DNA from: a bacterium
GTDB lineage: Bacteria > SZUA-182 > DTGQ01
Reading direction: 5' to 3'
Assembly: GCA_023512255.1 (NCBI GenBank)
Contig: JAILZY010000079.1
Span: 1 to 15,701 of the forward strand
DNA: 15,701 nucleotides
The translations under genes were made by a program, and so were the position numbers. Within the stretch, counting starts at the first letter, position 1, and each line of letters starts with the position of its first letter. Positions 6,997-15,567 of the stretch are shown here, in pieces. The notes under the pieces are model-generated. The model was given only the letters and a program-made list of their open reading frames with translations, had not been told where the DNA came from and made no database searches.

Positions 6997-8031
6997 TTGC
7001 GCGTTGCCGTGTACTATCATAACTATGATGTTCGGATAGAGGAGAGGCCAAGGCCGCAGATCGGTCCAGGGGAGATACTGGTTAAAGTGGCTGCTTGCGG
7101 CATCTGTGGCAGCGATGTCATGGAGTGGTATCGCCGGAAAAAAGCCCCGCTTGTGCTTGGCCATGAGATGTGCGGTGAGATTGTAGAGGTTGGGAAAAAG
7201 GCAGCAGCACGGTATCGAGTCGGCCAGCGGGTATTTGTTTCTCATCATGTGCCTTGCAATACCTGCCGCTACTGCCTGAGGGGGCATCATACGGCCTGCC
7301 CTACCCTTCAGAGCACGAATTTTGATCCTGGTGGCTTTAGTGAATATGTTCGTGTTCCCGAATTGCAGACAGATCGAGGAGTGTATCTCCTGCCAAATGA
7401 GGTTTCCTTTGAAGAGGGAACTCTAATTGAGCCCCTGGCCTGTGTTCTTCGCAGCCAGCGGCTGATCGGCCTTGAGGTGGGCGCTACGGTCCTGGTCATC
7501 GGCGCAGGGATCAGTGGCTTGCTGCATATCCAGTTGGCCAAAGCGCTTGGGGCAGGAAGGATTGTGGCTTCGGACATCAATGAGTTTCGGCTCGAAGCTG
7601 CCCGCAGGTTCGGGGCAGATGCCGTCATCTCAGGGCAGGAGAAGGACATTGCCGGCCGGATACTGGAGCTAAATGACCAGCGGCTGGCTGATCTAGTGAT
7701 TATCTGTGCCGGGACCGAAGCAGTGGTTTCCCCAGCGCTTCAGGCCGTAGACAGTGGCGGCTCAGTGCTTTTCTTTGCTGTTCCGCCTGCTGGGGTGCAG
7801 GTCGCAGTTCCTATCACTGAGCTTTGGCGCCGGGAAATTACCCTGAAAACCTCCTATGGGGCAAGCCCACAGGATCTTGCCTCTGCCCTTGAGCTGATCA
7901 GGCTCAAAAAACTTCCCCTCCTGCCCCAGATGATTACCCACCGGCTAAGCCTAGATGAGGCTGCCCTGGGATTTCGGCTAGTGGCCGAAGCCAGGGAATC
8001 AATCAAAGTGATCATCGAACCCTGGAGATAG
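6997..8031 (+). CDS. zinc-dependent medium-chain dehydrogenase (threonine/sorbitol dehydrogenase-like)
   Basis: The 344-aa enzyme belongs to the zinc-containing medium-chain dehydrogenase/reductase superfamily and would oxidise an alcohol or polyol with NAD(P). Catalytic zinc ligands are visible as Cys37 in CGICGSD and His55-Glu56 in LGHE. The structural zinc site is the four cysteines 86, 89, 92 and 100 in CNTCRYCLRGHHTAC. The Rossmann fold follows with VIGAGISG and an acidic SDIN end of the second strand, which favours NAD over NADP. Length is normal. The start is a TTG with a good upstream GAGGAG. It lies 82 bases after the LsrF-like gene on the same strand, so the pair probably serves one sugar or polyol pathway. 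The gap holds a 10-bp palindrome (AGCGGCCGCT). Its stop is only 20 bases from the end of the convergent RHS gene. The exact substrate cannot be read from sequence. Confidence 0.9.
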   Translation: MRVAVYYHNYDVRIEERPRPQIGPGEILVKVAACGICGSDVMEWYRRKKAPLVLGHEMCGEIVEVGKKAAARYRVGQRVFVSHHVPCNTCRYCLRGHHTACPTLQSTNFDPGGFSEYVRVPELQTDRGVYLLPNEVSFEEGTLIEPLACVLRSQRLIGLEVGATVLVIGAGISGLLHIQLAKALGAGRIVASDINEFRLEAARRFGADAVISGQEKDIAGRILELNDQRLADLVIICAGTEAVVSPALQAVDSGGSVLFFAVPPAGVQVAVPITELWRREITLKTSYGASPQDLASALELIRLKKLPLLPQMITHRLSLDEAALGFRLVAEARESIKVIIEPWR

Positions 8032-8051
8032 CCGAAAGATCAACATGGTTT

Positions 8052-8600
8052 TTATGCGGTCTCACCTTGGATGAACTCAAGGGCCGTAAATAATAGGTCC
8101 ACTACATCCGAAATTGCCTTTGCCCAGTCGTTGACCCTTACTTCCAAATTAAGCACTGTTTGGGGATTAGATCTAGCTATCATCATTAGCAAATCCTTCC
8201 CATCCTTTTCGAGGCTTATAGCTAATTGATAATAATGCAAGATATGTATTGAAGTGCGTATTATCCGTGGCGCATTGAGCACAGCTTTTGCTAGATGGGC
8301 TATTCCCAAACCCATCTCACAAATAGATGCCATTTCATCCATTAGCTGAATATAAAGTGATCCAATTTCGATCATCTTCATACCTACATCATACATCCTT
8401 TGAGCAGCCTCCAGGCCTTCTGGTCCAAGCCGATCGCTCATTATCATATTTAGAGCCTTGTCACGGAAAGCGAAGCCAGGTTTCATTAATAATTTTATTC
8501 CCGTTAACATAAAACCACCTCTAATAAAAGTAGGTAACGTCTCCCAAAAAATTTCTAAAATGCTCACATACTCCATTAGTCCAGAAAGTGTAAAGAAAAA
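8052..8600 (-). other. variable C-terminal tip of the RHS protein (unknown domain)
   Basis: The 182 residues after DPTGQ form a Met- and Leu-rich, apparently all-helical domain with amphipathic segments. It has no Cys/His/Asp catalytic cluster that I recognise from known polymorphic toxin families. Base composition is more AT-rich just upstream (8461-8820) than in the YD array. In RHS proteins this position normally holds the effector. Confidence 0.6.
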
Positions 8601-11600
8601 CTGTCCTGTTGGATCTATGTTATTGATTGGATCATTAGCAACATATACATAACGATGAAGTGTAGATGGATCAAATAGCCTAGTGGGAAATGTATCTGTA
8701 GTTAAAAAACGACTATTTTGGATATTTAGATAACGAGAGCGTAAGTAATAAAAGCCAATGTTTGAGTCAAATTGCTCGCCAGTATAAAGATAATTGTTGA
8801 TTGATGTACCAATTTTTTTCAAAAGAATCCCAAATGCATCATAAATGTATTCATCTGTAATTCTCTCTCCCCCATCCGTTAATTGTCGGGTAGACATTTG
8901 ACCATCATAATGATAGTATGAGGTTGCTCCTCCCCGTTTCATGCTGATCAAATCATCGCCATAAACATAGCTGGCGACCAGAGCAAAGGCAGCATCCCGC
9001 TCTTCTAGCACCTGGACGAAATCGCGGTTCTTATCCACCAGGTAATAGGTTGTGGCCCCTCCTGCTGTAGATCCTACTCTTATACCATCGCAGTCATAGG
9101 TATAATTCACCAGGGTAGTGGATGTCTTGGCCTCAATCAGTCTGTTCTCATAGTCATAGCTATAGCTTGTAATCTCCGCTCCATCCCTCTTACTTATGGT
9201 ATTGCCATTATTATCGTAATTATAGGTAATAGCATTCTCAGTCAGGAGTCGATCATTTTCATCATAAGTATATGTGGTTACACCTGCCCCAGAATCATTC
9301 TTGCTAAGGCGATTGCCTACAGGGTCATAGGTATAAGTGATGGTGCGATTACCCAGCACCGGGTCAATAATCCTTTCCTCAGTCAGGCGGTAGAGGCTAT
9401 CATAGGTGTAGTTAACCACTCTCCCTGTGTGTTCCTCTACCTTTATCCTATTCCCTGCCGGCCCTAGGGTATAGGCATAGCTTGATATGATCGAGTCATC
9501 AGACCTTCTATTCTCAAGCCTGATCAGCCGATTCAGGCTGTTGTAGGTATATACTGCCTTTGTACCATTAGGATAAGTAATCCTGGCCCGATTGCCCACC
9601 AGATCATAGACATAGCTAGTGATCCCGCCATCAGGGTCGGTTACTGTCTCAGGCCTGTTCAGCTTATCGTAGGTATAAGTGGTCGTACCTGAGGGCACAG
9701 TAACCGAGGTCCTGTTTCCAGCCTCATCATAAGTATAGGAGATAGTCGTGCCGTCCGAATTAGTACATTTGACTAATCTATCTCGCAAATCATAGCTATA
9801 GGTAGTTTTACCCCTAGCCTCAGTGACTGAAGCTCTCTGCCCTGTCTTGGTATAGGTAAAGGATACGGAAGATCCGTCAGGATAGATCATCTTAGTCAAG
9901 CGATTATTACTATCATAAGTATAAGTAGTAGTATTTCCATTGAAGTCGGTCTTGGAGATTAAATTCCCTACTGCATCATATCTCATAACCTCAGACATAC
10001 CAAGGGGCAGAATTCTCTTAGTAACCCTACCCAACTGGTCATATTCCCACCTCGTTGTATGCCCATTGGCATCAGTCTGGGTAATCATATTGCCTAGCTC
10101 ATCATAGCTGTATCTGGTAACCTGGCCCAGGACATCGGTAACAGAGACAAGCCGTCCCATAGGGTCATAGGCAAACCGAGTGGTCAAGCCTGCCTGGTCT
10201 GTCTCAGCAACTTTGCGGCCAACCTCATCATAGGTGGTCGTAGTAAATGTACCGTCTGGGAAGGTGGTCTTTATACAGCGATTATTCTTATTGTAGGTAT
10301 AGGTGGTGGTATGACCATTGGCATCAGTCATAGTCAACCGATTGCCATTCTTATCGTAAGTGTAAGTCGTAGCTTGCCCCAGGGCATCGGTTACCGCAAT
10401 CCGGTGGCCAGCAGCATCATAGCTATAGGTAGTAACATTTCCCCTGGCATCTATCTGGGAAATTAGCCTACCAACAGCATCATAGACAATGCTGGTTGAT
10501 GAACCATCAGGATAGATAGTCTTAATCAGGTTGCCTACCTCATTATAGACATAAGTGGTGGTTCTGCCAGCACGGTCTGTTGAGGTTATCTTTTTCCCCC
10601 GGGCATCATAAGTGGCAGTCTCGGTTGTGCCGTCAGGATAGGTGGTCTTGATCAGGTTGCCTCTAGCGTCGTAGTCATAAGTAGTCCTTTGACCATTCTT
10701 GTCTATGGTGGCTGATTGCTTGCCAAAGGGATTATATTCGGTGAGGGTGCTGTTTCCATATGGGTCTATGGTCTTGATCAGACGGTTTGCGCTATCGTAC
10801 ACATTGATAGTGGTAATGGTCTCCCGACCTGCGGATGTGGTGCGGACCACAGTCTGGGTGATCTGGTTACCATTAGCATCGTAGGTGTAGGTGGTAACAT
10901 TACCCAGAGGATCAGTCTTTTTGATCATATTGCCATAGGCGTCATATTCATACAGTGTGGTATTGCCAAGAGCATCCTTGGTGCTGAGGAGATTGCCATG
11001 AGCATCGTAGGTATTGATGGTGGTGGTATTGCCAAGGGGATCAGTGATCGTGAGGAGATTACCATTAGCATCGTAGGTATAGGTAGTGGTGTTGCCAAGG
11101 GGGTCAGTACTTGTAAGTAGCCTATTGTGGGCATCATAGGTATAGGTGGTGGTATTGCCCAATGGGTCAGTCTTGCTCAGTATATTATCTCTTGAATCAT
11201 AGGTATAGTAGGTAGTGTTACCTAGGGCGTCAGTCTCACTGAGTTTATTTCCTCTGGCATCATAAGTATAGCTTGTGGTATTGCCCAATGGGTCGGTCTT
11301 GCTGACTACATTGCCGTTAGTATCATATTCATAGACCGTGATATTGCCAAGGCGATCCTTGACCACCTCCTGCCTGGTGTCAATGTTATGGGTATACTCT
11401 ATCCTTCTACCATTGGCATCTATATGGGCAATAAGTCTGCCTGACGCGTCATACTCATTGCGGGCAGGTCTTAAACCACGAGGATCGATAATATCGACCA
11501 GACCGTGGTCAGAATTATAGGTAAACCTAGTTATATTGCCCACCTGATCAGTTACGCTGACCAGATCGCCATAGTAATCATACTCATACTTGATGCTATT

Positions 11601-14600
11601 TCCAGCTGGGTCTGTGATGGTGTTAATCCGCCCCCGACGGTCTCTGGTAAAGACCACGCTCTTTCCAGCCGAGTGGATGATTCCGCCAGGGCCGAAGGTT
11701 ATGGTATTGCCATTGGTGTCCTTGATACTCTCCAGGCCACTTTGCTGATTAATGATGTAGACTGTGCCATCTGGCATAGTCAGCTTGTAGCGATCAGGGT
11801 TTATGATGTTAAAATCACCGTTAGTTAGCGTACCATCTTCTGTGAGCCAATCATAGGTTACATTGTCCAATGCCTCAAGGGTAGAAAATGTTCCTGGTTG
11901 GGCCACAAAGATTAGATTACCCTGGGCTACACCGGATAGATTAGCATAGGTTGTATTTGCTTGGACATAAAACTCCTGATCACGCATCCCAGGAATAGCC
12001 ACAACTATGGTATGGACCATGGTCGGACGCACTCCCCATCCTACGCAGACCCCCCTGATCATGCTCTTACAGTATATCTCCCATCCTTCACCAGGAACGC
12101 AATTCTCCTGAAGATCCACTGTCTTGAGATCGAGCATCCAGCCTATGCCAAAATCACCCTTAGTCTTGACCCGACTATCATATGTTCTGGTAACAGTTAT
12201 AGGCATACCTGGCATAGGAATAGTCAGGTCATTGAAGCTAATGGTGAAATTACCAACCTTCATCTCACCTTCTATTTGATATGTAATTATGATTGAGGCC
12301 TTATTTCCACTAGCATCCTCTGCTGTAAGCCTGATATCATAGAGGCCATTTTTCATCGTAGTAGGATCAAATTTGCCCAAGACAGCATTGACTACAGGTG
12401 ATGTACCTGTAGCAAAGATTATGAACTTATTGCTGCCCTTGGCAGCATATTCCAATGTGTACCTGACGAGATTGGCTTCATCATAGGCATTACCAATAAT
12501 GTCTGTCGGCGTGGATAATTTTGAATTATCAGCAGGTGAGCTGATCGCTACTACAGGTGATGTGGTGTCACCTAGTGAGTGGAATCTGAACTCCTTCTTA
12601 TCCTGGCCCTCCCATCCTGCTGCATCGCGGGCTTTGGCTACAGCCGTGAATACTCCAGCCACTGCTGAGCTATAAGTAGCTTTACCCGATGCATCGATAG
12701 GAACAGGCTCACCATTAACAATCAACTCTCTGGAGATGATACCTATATTATCTGTGGCCACAATTGTGATCGTGACTGTCTCACCCACCTGGGCCGCTTC
12801 CGGTACAACGGTAACCTCAACCGCAGGTCGGGTATAGTCTTGGACGGGGGCGATAGCTTCCACCTTTATGTTAAATGACTGTTGATCAGTACCACCACGA
12901 CCATCAGCAACCTGCACAGCAACATCGTTATCTCCAATCTGAGCTTTTGTCGGCGTCCAGGTGATTAGCCCTGTGGCTGCATCAATGACCATGCCAGCAG
13001 GGAATTTGATCAGGCTGTAGGTCAGAGTATCACCACTATCGGCGTCTTTGGCCTCTACATCATACTGATACAGCTCCCCCTCCTTGCCACTGGTTACAGG
13101 CAAAGAAATAATGATAGGGGGATTATTAACCACTTCGGCCACATCAATGATGAATTCTTGGCTGGCCATACCACCCCGGCCATCAGCAACCTGCACAATC
13201 ACCTTATACTTGCCAGCCTGGGTTGAGTCTGGCGTCCAGGTGATTAGCCCTGTGGCTGCATCAATGGCCATGCCAGCTGGGAATTTGATCAAGCTGTAGG
13301 TCAGAGTATCTCCACTATCGGCGTCTTTGGCCTCTACATCATACTGATACAGATTACCCTCATTGCCACTGGTTACAGGCAAAGAAATAATGATAGGGGG
13401 ATTATTAACTAAAGGTTGAGATGGCTGCTCGAGATATTTTCTGAATAAGTAACAGGAGTCAGCCGGACTGACCTGCCCATTGTCATCGACATCAGCACAC
13501 TCAGGGCATGGGCCTGTGCCAAGATAGCATCTTAAGGGTATGAGAGCATCAGCCGGAGTAATTTTCCCATCCCCATTGAGATCGCCAGTGCAGTCTGGTC
13601 TAATCCTCTTTATACAGAAGCAGCCCCCACTGGTGGAAAATCCCCTAATATCATCCTCAAGCCCATCCAGCTTCAAGGAATAGCATTCTCCCTCATTCCC
13701 AGCACTTCCTTTGACCTTGAATTTGAGCCACACCAGCGTGCCACTTGCTCCCTTGGCTATGCCTTTGTTATCCAGCCCAGCCACTCTTATCCTGCCAGGC
13801 GAAGGAGTGCTTACCCCTACGAAGAAGAAATCTACCAATAGCTTTCCAGTTTCATTTTCAACTTCATAGCTCTGATATTCCAAAATCTCAGGATCATAGG
13901 TCAGCTCAAAACCAAAGGAGTAGACCGCCCGCGGCGCCCCCCCTTGGATTCGGACTGGAATCTCAACCTCATCCCCTGGCCGACCCTTAGCATCGCCAAC
14001 ATCCAACACCCCCGAGTCATCCTCAGCGCATCCGCAGCTTTCATCCACCACCCCATCGCAATCATCATCCAGCCCATTGCAGCCTTCAGAAGCAGCAGGA
14101 TGGATATTAGGATTGTTATCATCGCAATCACCAAAATTATCTATATAACCTGGTGGTAAAACAGGCGCAATGATCGACTTATTAGGATTACCATAGCCAT
14201 CGCCGTCAGCATCCTGGTAATATTGTGTTGGAATAGATTCAGCCTTCCATTCCTTGGTTACTATTGGTGAGCAGATAACCTGGCCTTCTTTATTAATAAA
14301 ACAGGCTTTGATTTTATCTATACCTCTACCACCAACATCATTATAGGTAAAACTTACCTGTCCGTTTTGGTTAGTCTTGCAATCTCCCGGGCTGCATATA
14401 CCGACGGCTCCGGCATTAGGCCCTGAAATTATTGAGAAGGTAATGGCAATGCCTGGCTGTGGGGTCCCCAATTGGTCTTTAAGGGTAGCGATAACGGTAT
14501 GACTTCCACCTACAGGGTTTGATTCAGTTGCTGGCTCAAGGGTAATTCCTAAAACCGTTACTCCACAGGGTAAATTTGAAGGATTAAATGGCTGCTGAAG

Positions 14601-15491
14601 CTCCTGAAGCCAGATCTTCTGCAGGTTAGGATTTTCAGCACAGTCTATATCCAATCCATTGTATATTATCAGTCCTTTATCGGTACCAGCAGGATATTTA
14701 GCATAAGTATGAACAGGGCCAGTAGCCCCCAAAACATTTGTCCCAGACATATCGATGCACCAGTGGGGATCATAAGTGGTCATTACATTCATATCCCCTA
14801 CCGCATCAGTATTGGAACCCAAGTCAACCACATCAATGTAGTGAGGATTTGCTGGATCACTGGAGGAGAGAGTATTCTCTTCTGCTATAGTTAAGGTACC
14901 CCGAGCACCCTGTGGCCCTGGGTTAGAAGTTTTAAATGGGAAAGGTAGCCAACTGTAATCCACAGGTTCACATTCACTGTCATAGATAATCAATTTCTTA
15001 CCCGAAGCCACAAAGGCAATGAGATCACTCTTTTGTTGTGGAGTTAAGGTCTCACAAGTGCATCCCATAGCACTGCTTCCCACATTAAGCACAACTGTAT
15101 CAAACGGTGCTAGACTGCTGGCGCTTACATCTGATGGAGCCATAGTAGAAAAGGTAAAATCACTTAGCCCAGCAATAACTTCATCTAGCCCAGCAGCTAC
15201 TTCAACACTGCTTAAGGAGCCCCTCTCGCCTCCCTCACCCCTATCAGACTTAGAAGATGGTCTATCAGCACTTATAGCAGAAGTTACGGAAGCCTCTGAT
15301 GATTCTAATGATGGTGAGATAATACCCCCACCAGTGCTTAAATTGCCGCCTTTCTTAAAATAGTTGCCGCCAATAAAGACCACATTGCGTGATTGACCAT
15401 TATGAGGATCAGCCCACACCTGTTGATTAATGAGAGAAGAAAGGCCAATTAAAACAAATAATATTCTTACCATTATTAAACTTTTTTTCAT
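8052..15491 (-). CDS. giant secreted RHS/YD-repeat protein with cohesin, dockerin, MopE and Ig-like domains
   Basis: This is a 2479-aa exported protein. An AGGAGG seven bases upstream fixes the start. A Sec signal peptide covers residues 1-27 with a VWA cleavage site. Domain order (approximate residues): ThuA/GATase-like alpha/beta domain 36-305, interrupted by a Ser-rich stretch at 55-98; Big_1-like Ig 313-407; MopE-like Asp-rich metal motif 424-486; cohesin 491-627; type I dockerin 634-690; two He_PIG/cadherin-like domains 693-884; two more Ig-like domains to 1076; RHS entry region with TVTRTYDSR and FGIGW about 1077-1125; about 39 YD repeats of 21 residues 1231-2128; RHS core 2184-2297 ending DPTGQ; and an unrecognised helical tip 2298-2479. 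RHS cores are known to form shells that enclose a C-terminal toxin. No PAAR, VgrG or sortase signal is visible, so delivery would be through the Sec route and attachment through cohesin-dockerin. It follows a dockerin-ending gene by 89 bases. Confidence 0.95.
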   Translation of the reverse strand: MKKSLIMVRILFVLIGLSSLINQQVWADPHNGQSRNVVFIGGNYFKKGGNLSTGGGIISPSLESSEASVTSAISADRPSSKSDRGEGGERGSLSSVEVAAGLDEVIAGLSDFTFSTMAPSDVSASSLAPFDTVVLNVGSSAMGCTCETLTPQQKSDLIAFVASGKKLIIYDSECEPVDYSWLPFPFKTSNPGPQGARGTLTIAEENTLSSSDPANPHYIDVVDLGSNTDAVGDMNVMTTYDPHWCIDMSGTNVLGATGPVHTYAKYPAGTDKGLIIYNGLDIDCAENPNLQKIWLQELQQPFNPSNLPCGVTVLGITLEPATESNPVGGSHTVIATLKDQLGTPQPGIAITFSIISGPNAGAVGICSPGDCKTNQNGQVSFTYNDVGGRGIDKIKACFINKEGQVICSPIVTKEWKAESIPTQYYQDADGDGYGNPNKSIIAPVLPPGYIDNFGDCDDNNPNIHPAASEGCNGLDDDCDGVVDESCGCAEDDSGVLDVGDAKGRPGDEVEIPVRIQGGAPRAVYSFGFELTYDPEILEYQSYEVENETGKLLVDFFFVGVSTPSPGRIRVAGLDNKGIAKGASGTLVWLKFKVKGSAGNEGECYSLKLDGLEDDIRGFSTSGGCFCIKRIRPDCTGDLNGDGKITPADALIPLRCYLGTGPCPECADVDDNGQVSPADSCYLFRKYLEQPSQPLVNNPPIIISLPVTSGNEGNLYQYDVEAKDADSGDTLTYSLIKFPAGMAIDAATGLITWTPDSTQAGKYKVIVQVADGRGGMASQEFIIDVAEVVNNPPIIISLPVTSGKEGELYQYDVEAKDADSGDTLTYSLIKFPAGMVIDAATGLITWTPTKAQIGDNDVAVQVADGRGGTDQQSFNIKVEAIAPVQDYTRPAVEVTVVPEAAQVGETVTITIVATDNIGIISRELIVNGEPVPIDASGKATYSSAVAGVFTAVAKARDAAGWEGQDKKEFRFHSLGDTTSPVVAISSPADNSKLSTPTDIIGNAYDEANLVRYTLEYAAKGSNKFIIFATGTSPVVNAVLGKFDPTTMKNGLYDIRLTAEDASGNKASIIITYQIEGEMKVGNFTISFNDLTIPMPGMPITVTRTYDSRVKTKGDFGIGWMLDLKTVDLQENCVPGEGWEIYCKSMIRGVCVGWGVRPTMVHTIVVAIPGMRDQEFYVQANTTYANLSGVAQGNLIFVAQPGTFSTLEALDNVTYDWLTEDGTLTNGDFNIINPDRYKLTMPDGTVYIINQQSGLESIKDTNGNTITFGPGGIIHSAGKSVVFTRDRRGRINTITDPAGNSIKYEYDYYGDLVSVTDQVGNITRFTYNSDHGLVDIIDPRGLRPARNEYDASGRLIAHIDANGRRIEYTHNIDTRQEVVKDRLGNITVYEYDTNGNVVSKTDPLGNTTSYTYDARGNKLSETDALGNTTYYTYDSRDNILSKTDPLGNTTTYTYDAHNRLLTSTDPLGNTTTYTYDANGNLLTITDPLGNTTTINTYDAHGNLLSTKDALGNTTLYEYDAYGNMIKKTDPLGNVTTYTYDANGNQITQTVVRTTSAGRETITTINVYDSANRLIKTIDPYGNSTLTEYNPFGKQSATIDKNGQRTTYDYDARGNLIKTTYPDGTTETATYDARGKKITSTDRAGRTTTYVYNEVGNLIKTIYPDGSSTSIVYDAVGRLISQIDARGNVTTYSYDAAGHRIAVTDALGQATTYTYDKNGNRLTMTDANGHTTTYTYNKNNRCIKTTFPDGTFTTTTYDEVGRKVAETDQAGLTTRFAYDPMGRLVSVTDVLGQVTRYSYDELGNMITQTDANGHTTRWEYDQLGRVTKRILPLGMSEVMRYDAVGNLISKTDFNGNTTTYTYDSNNRLTKMIYPDGSSVSFTYTKTGQRASVTEARGKTTYSYDLRDRLVKCTNSDGTTISYTYDEAGNRTSVTVPSGTTTYTYDKLNRPETVTDPDGGITSYVYDLVGNRARITYPNGTKAVYTYNSLNRLIRLENRRSDDSIISSYAYTLGPAGNRIKVEEHTGRVVNYTYDSLYRLTEERIIDPVLGNRTITYTYDPVGNRLSKNDSGAGVTTYTYDENDRLLTENAITYNYDNNGNTISKRDGAEITSYSYDYENRLIEAKTSTTLVNYTYDCDGIRVGSTAGGATTYYLVDKNRDFVQVLEERDAAFALVASYVYGDDLISMKRGGATSYYHYDGQMSTRQLTDGGERITDEYIYDAFGILLKKIGTSINNYLYTGEQFDSNIGFYYLRSRYLNIQNSRFLTTDTFPTRLFDPSTLHRYVYVANDPINNIDPTGQFFFTLSGLMEYVSILEIFWETLPTFIRGGFMLTGIKLLMKPGFAFRDKALNMIMSDRLGPEGLEAAQRMYDVGMKMIEIGSLYIQLMDEMASICEMGLGIAHLAKAVLNAPRIIRTSIHILHYYQLAISLEKDGKDLLMMIARSNPQTVLNLEVRVNDWAKAISDVVDLLFTALEFIQGETA
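8601..8942 (-). other. RHS repeat-associated core domain
   Basis: The pattern YLYTGEQFDSNIGFYYLRSR, then SRFLTTDTF, then YVYVANDPINNIDPTGQ matches the RHS-associated core (TIGR03696 type). In characterised RHS proteins this region closes the shell and an aspartate-dependent autocleavage follows the DPxG motif; here the usual following Leu is Gln. Confidence 0.85.
9100..11810 (-). repeat. YD-repeat array, 63-bp period, about 39 units
   Basis: Units of 21 codons follow the pattern TTxYTYDxxGNxxxxTDPxG. Units between about 10880 and 11345 are the most uniform at DNA level, with 20-base words such as that around GGTATTGCCCAATGGGTC recurring. One unit has an extra residue (INTYDAHGN) and one has a longer loop (VVRTTSAGRE), both near 10800-11030. 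The array becomes more degenerate toward the core end. Confidence 0.92.
12952..13130 (-). repeat. He_PIG domain duplication, copy B
   Basis: This 179-bp segment is a direct repeat of 13231-13409 with 8 differences and no gaps (about 95% identity). It encodes the middle of the second He_PIG/cadherin-like domain and includes ITWTP in both copies. Confidence 0.93.
13231..13409 (-). repeat. He_PIG domain duplication, copy A
   Basis: This is the partner of 12952-13130. The full unit is 279 bases long, in frame, and the sequence between the two copies (13131-13230) has diverged more. Confidence 0.93.
13422..13592 (-). other. type I dockerin domain inside the RHS protein
   Basis: Residues 634-690 contain two EF-hand-like calcium loops, GDLNGDGKITPADA and ADVDDNGQVSPADS, each followed by a short helix. 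Dockerins bind cohesins in calcium-dependent complexes. Here it is internal rather than C-terminal, which is unusual. Extra cysteines (C634, C655, C662, C665, C680) lie around the loops. Confidence 0.85.
13451..13527 (-). repeat. 77-bp exact repeat, internal copy
   Basis: This sequence is identical to 15625-15701 over all 77 bases up to the window edge and encodes the second loop of the dockerin. The identity ends sharply at 13451 but continues an unknown distance the other way. Confidence 0.95.
13611..14021 (-). other. cohesin domain inside the RHS protein
   Basis: Residues 491-627 fit a cohesin jelly-roll: GRPGDEVEIPV, then FGFELTYDPEILEY, then PGRIRVAGLD, then GTLVWLKFKVKG. It adjoins the dockerin directly, with only about seven residues between them. 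Confidence 0.82.
14034..14222 (-). other. MopE-like metal-binding motif block
   Basis: Residues 424-486 contain YYQDADGDGYGN, then GDCDDNNPNIHP, then GCNGLDDDCDGVVDE. These are the putative metal-binding motifs of the MopE family (PF11617 type), common in large secreted proteins. Confidence 0.85.
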
Positions 15492-15567
15492 TTTAGTTCC
15501 TCCTTTTTGTTTAGAAATAATTAAAGTTTTAGTTCCTCAATTTTATTTAGAATAGAAATAATTAGAG
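15491..15567 (-). repeat. imperfect tandem duplication covering the RHS ribosome binding site
   Basis: The segment 15491-15526 recurs imperfectly at 15527-15567. Both contain TTTTAGTTCCTC followed by a TTTAGAA/GAAATAATTA stretch. On the minus strand the near copy is the working site (AGGAGGAACTAAAATG); in the far copy the Shine-Dalgarno is reduced to GAGGAA and the ATG is replaced. A third purine-rich AAGAGGAGG lies just after the upstream stop codon. Confidence 0.75.

Noticed and set aside
6981-7022. ATG directly after AGGAGG, coding 13 residues before the dehydrogenase
   Set aside because: The AGGAGG is only two bases from this ATG, and the frame ends inside the dehydrogenase start; it is more likely part of that gene's ribosome binding region than a leader peptide.
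8032-8051. Bidirectional terminator in the 20-base convergent gap
   Set aside because: No stem can be formed; only a short T run is present.
10716-11120. Rightward 134-codon open frame within the RHS gene
   Set aside because: It is the antisense reading of the YD repeats, periodic for that reason, and has no ribosome binding site.
9100-11810. Regular 63-bp periodicity that could look like a CRISPR array
   Set aside because: The period is an in-frame 21-codon YD repeat across the whole unit; there are no constant repeats with unique spacers and no cas genes.
8052-15491. Mobile element origin for the RHS region
   Set aside because: I found no transposase, integrase, inverted terminal repeats or target-site duplication; the direct repeats are intragenic domain duplications.
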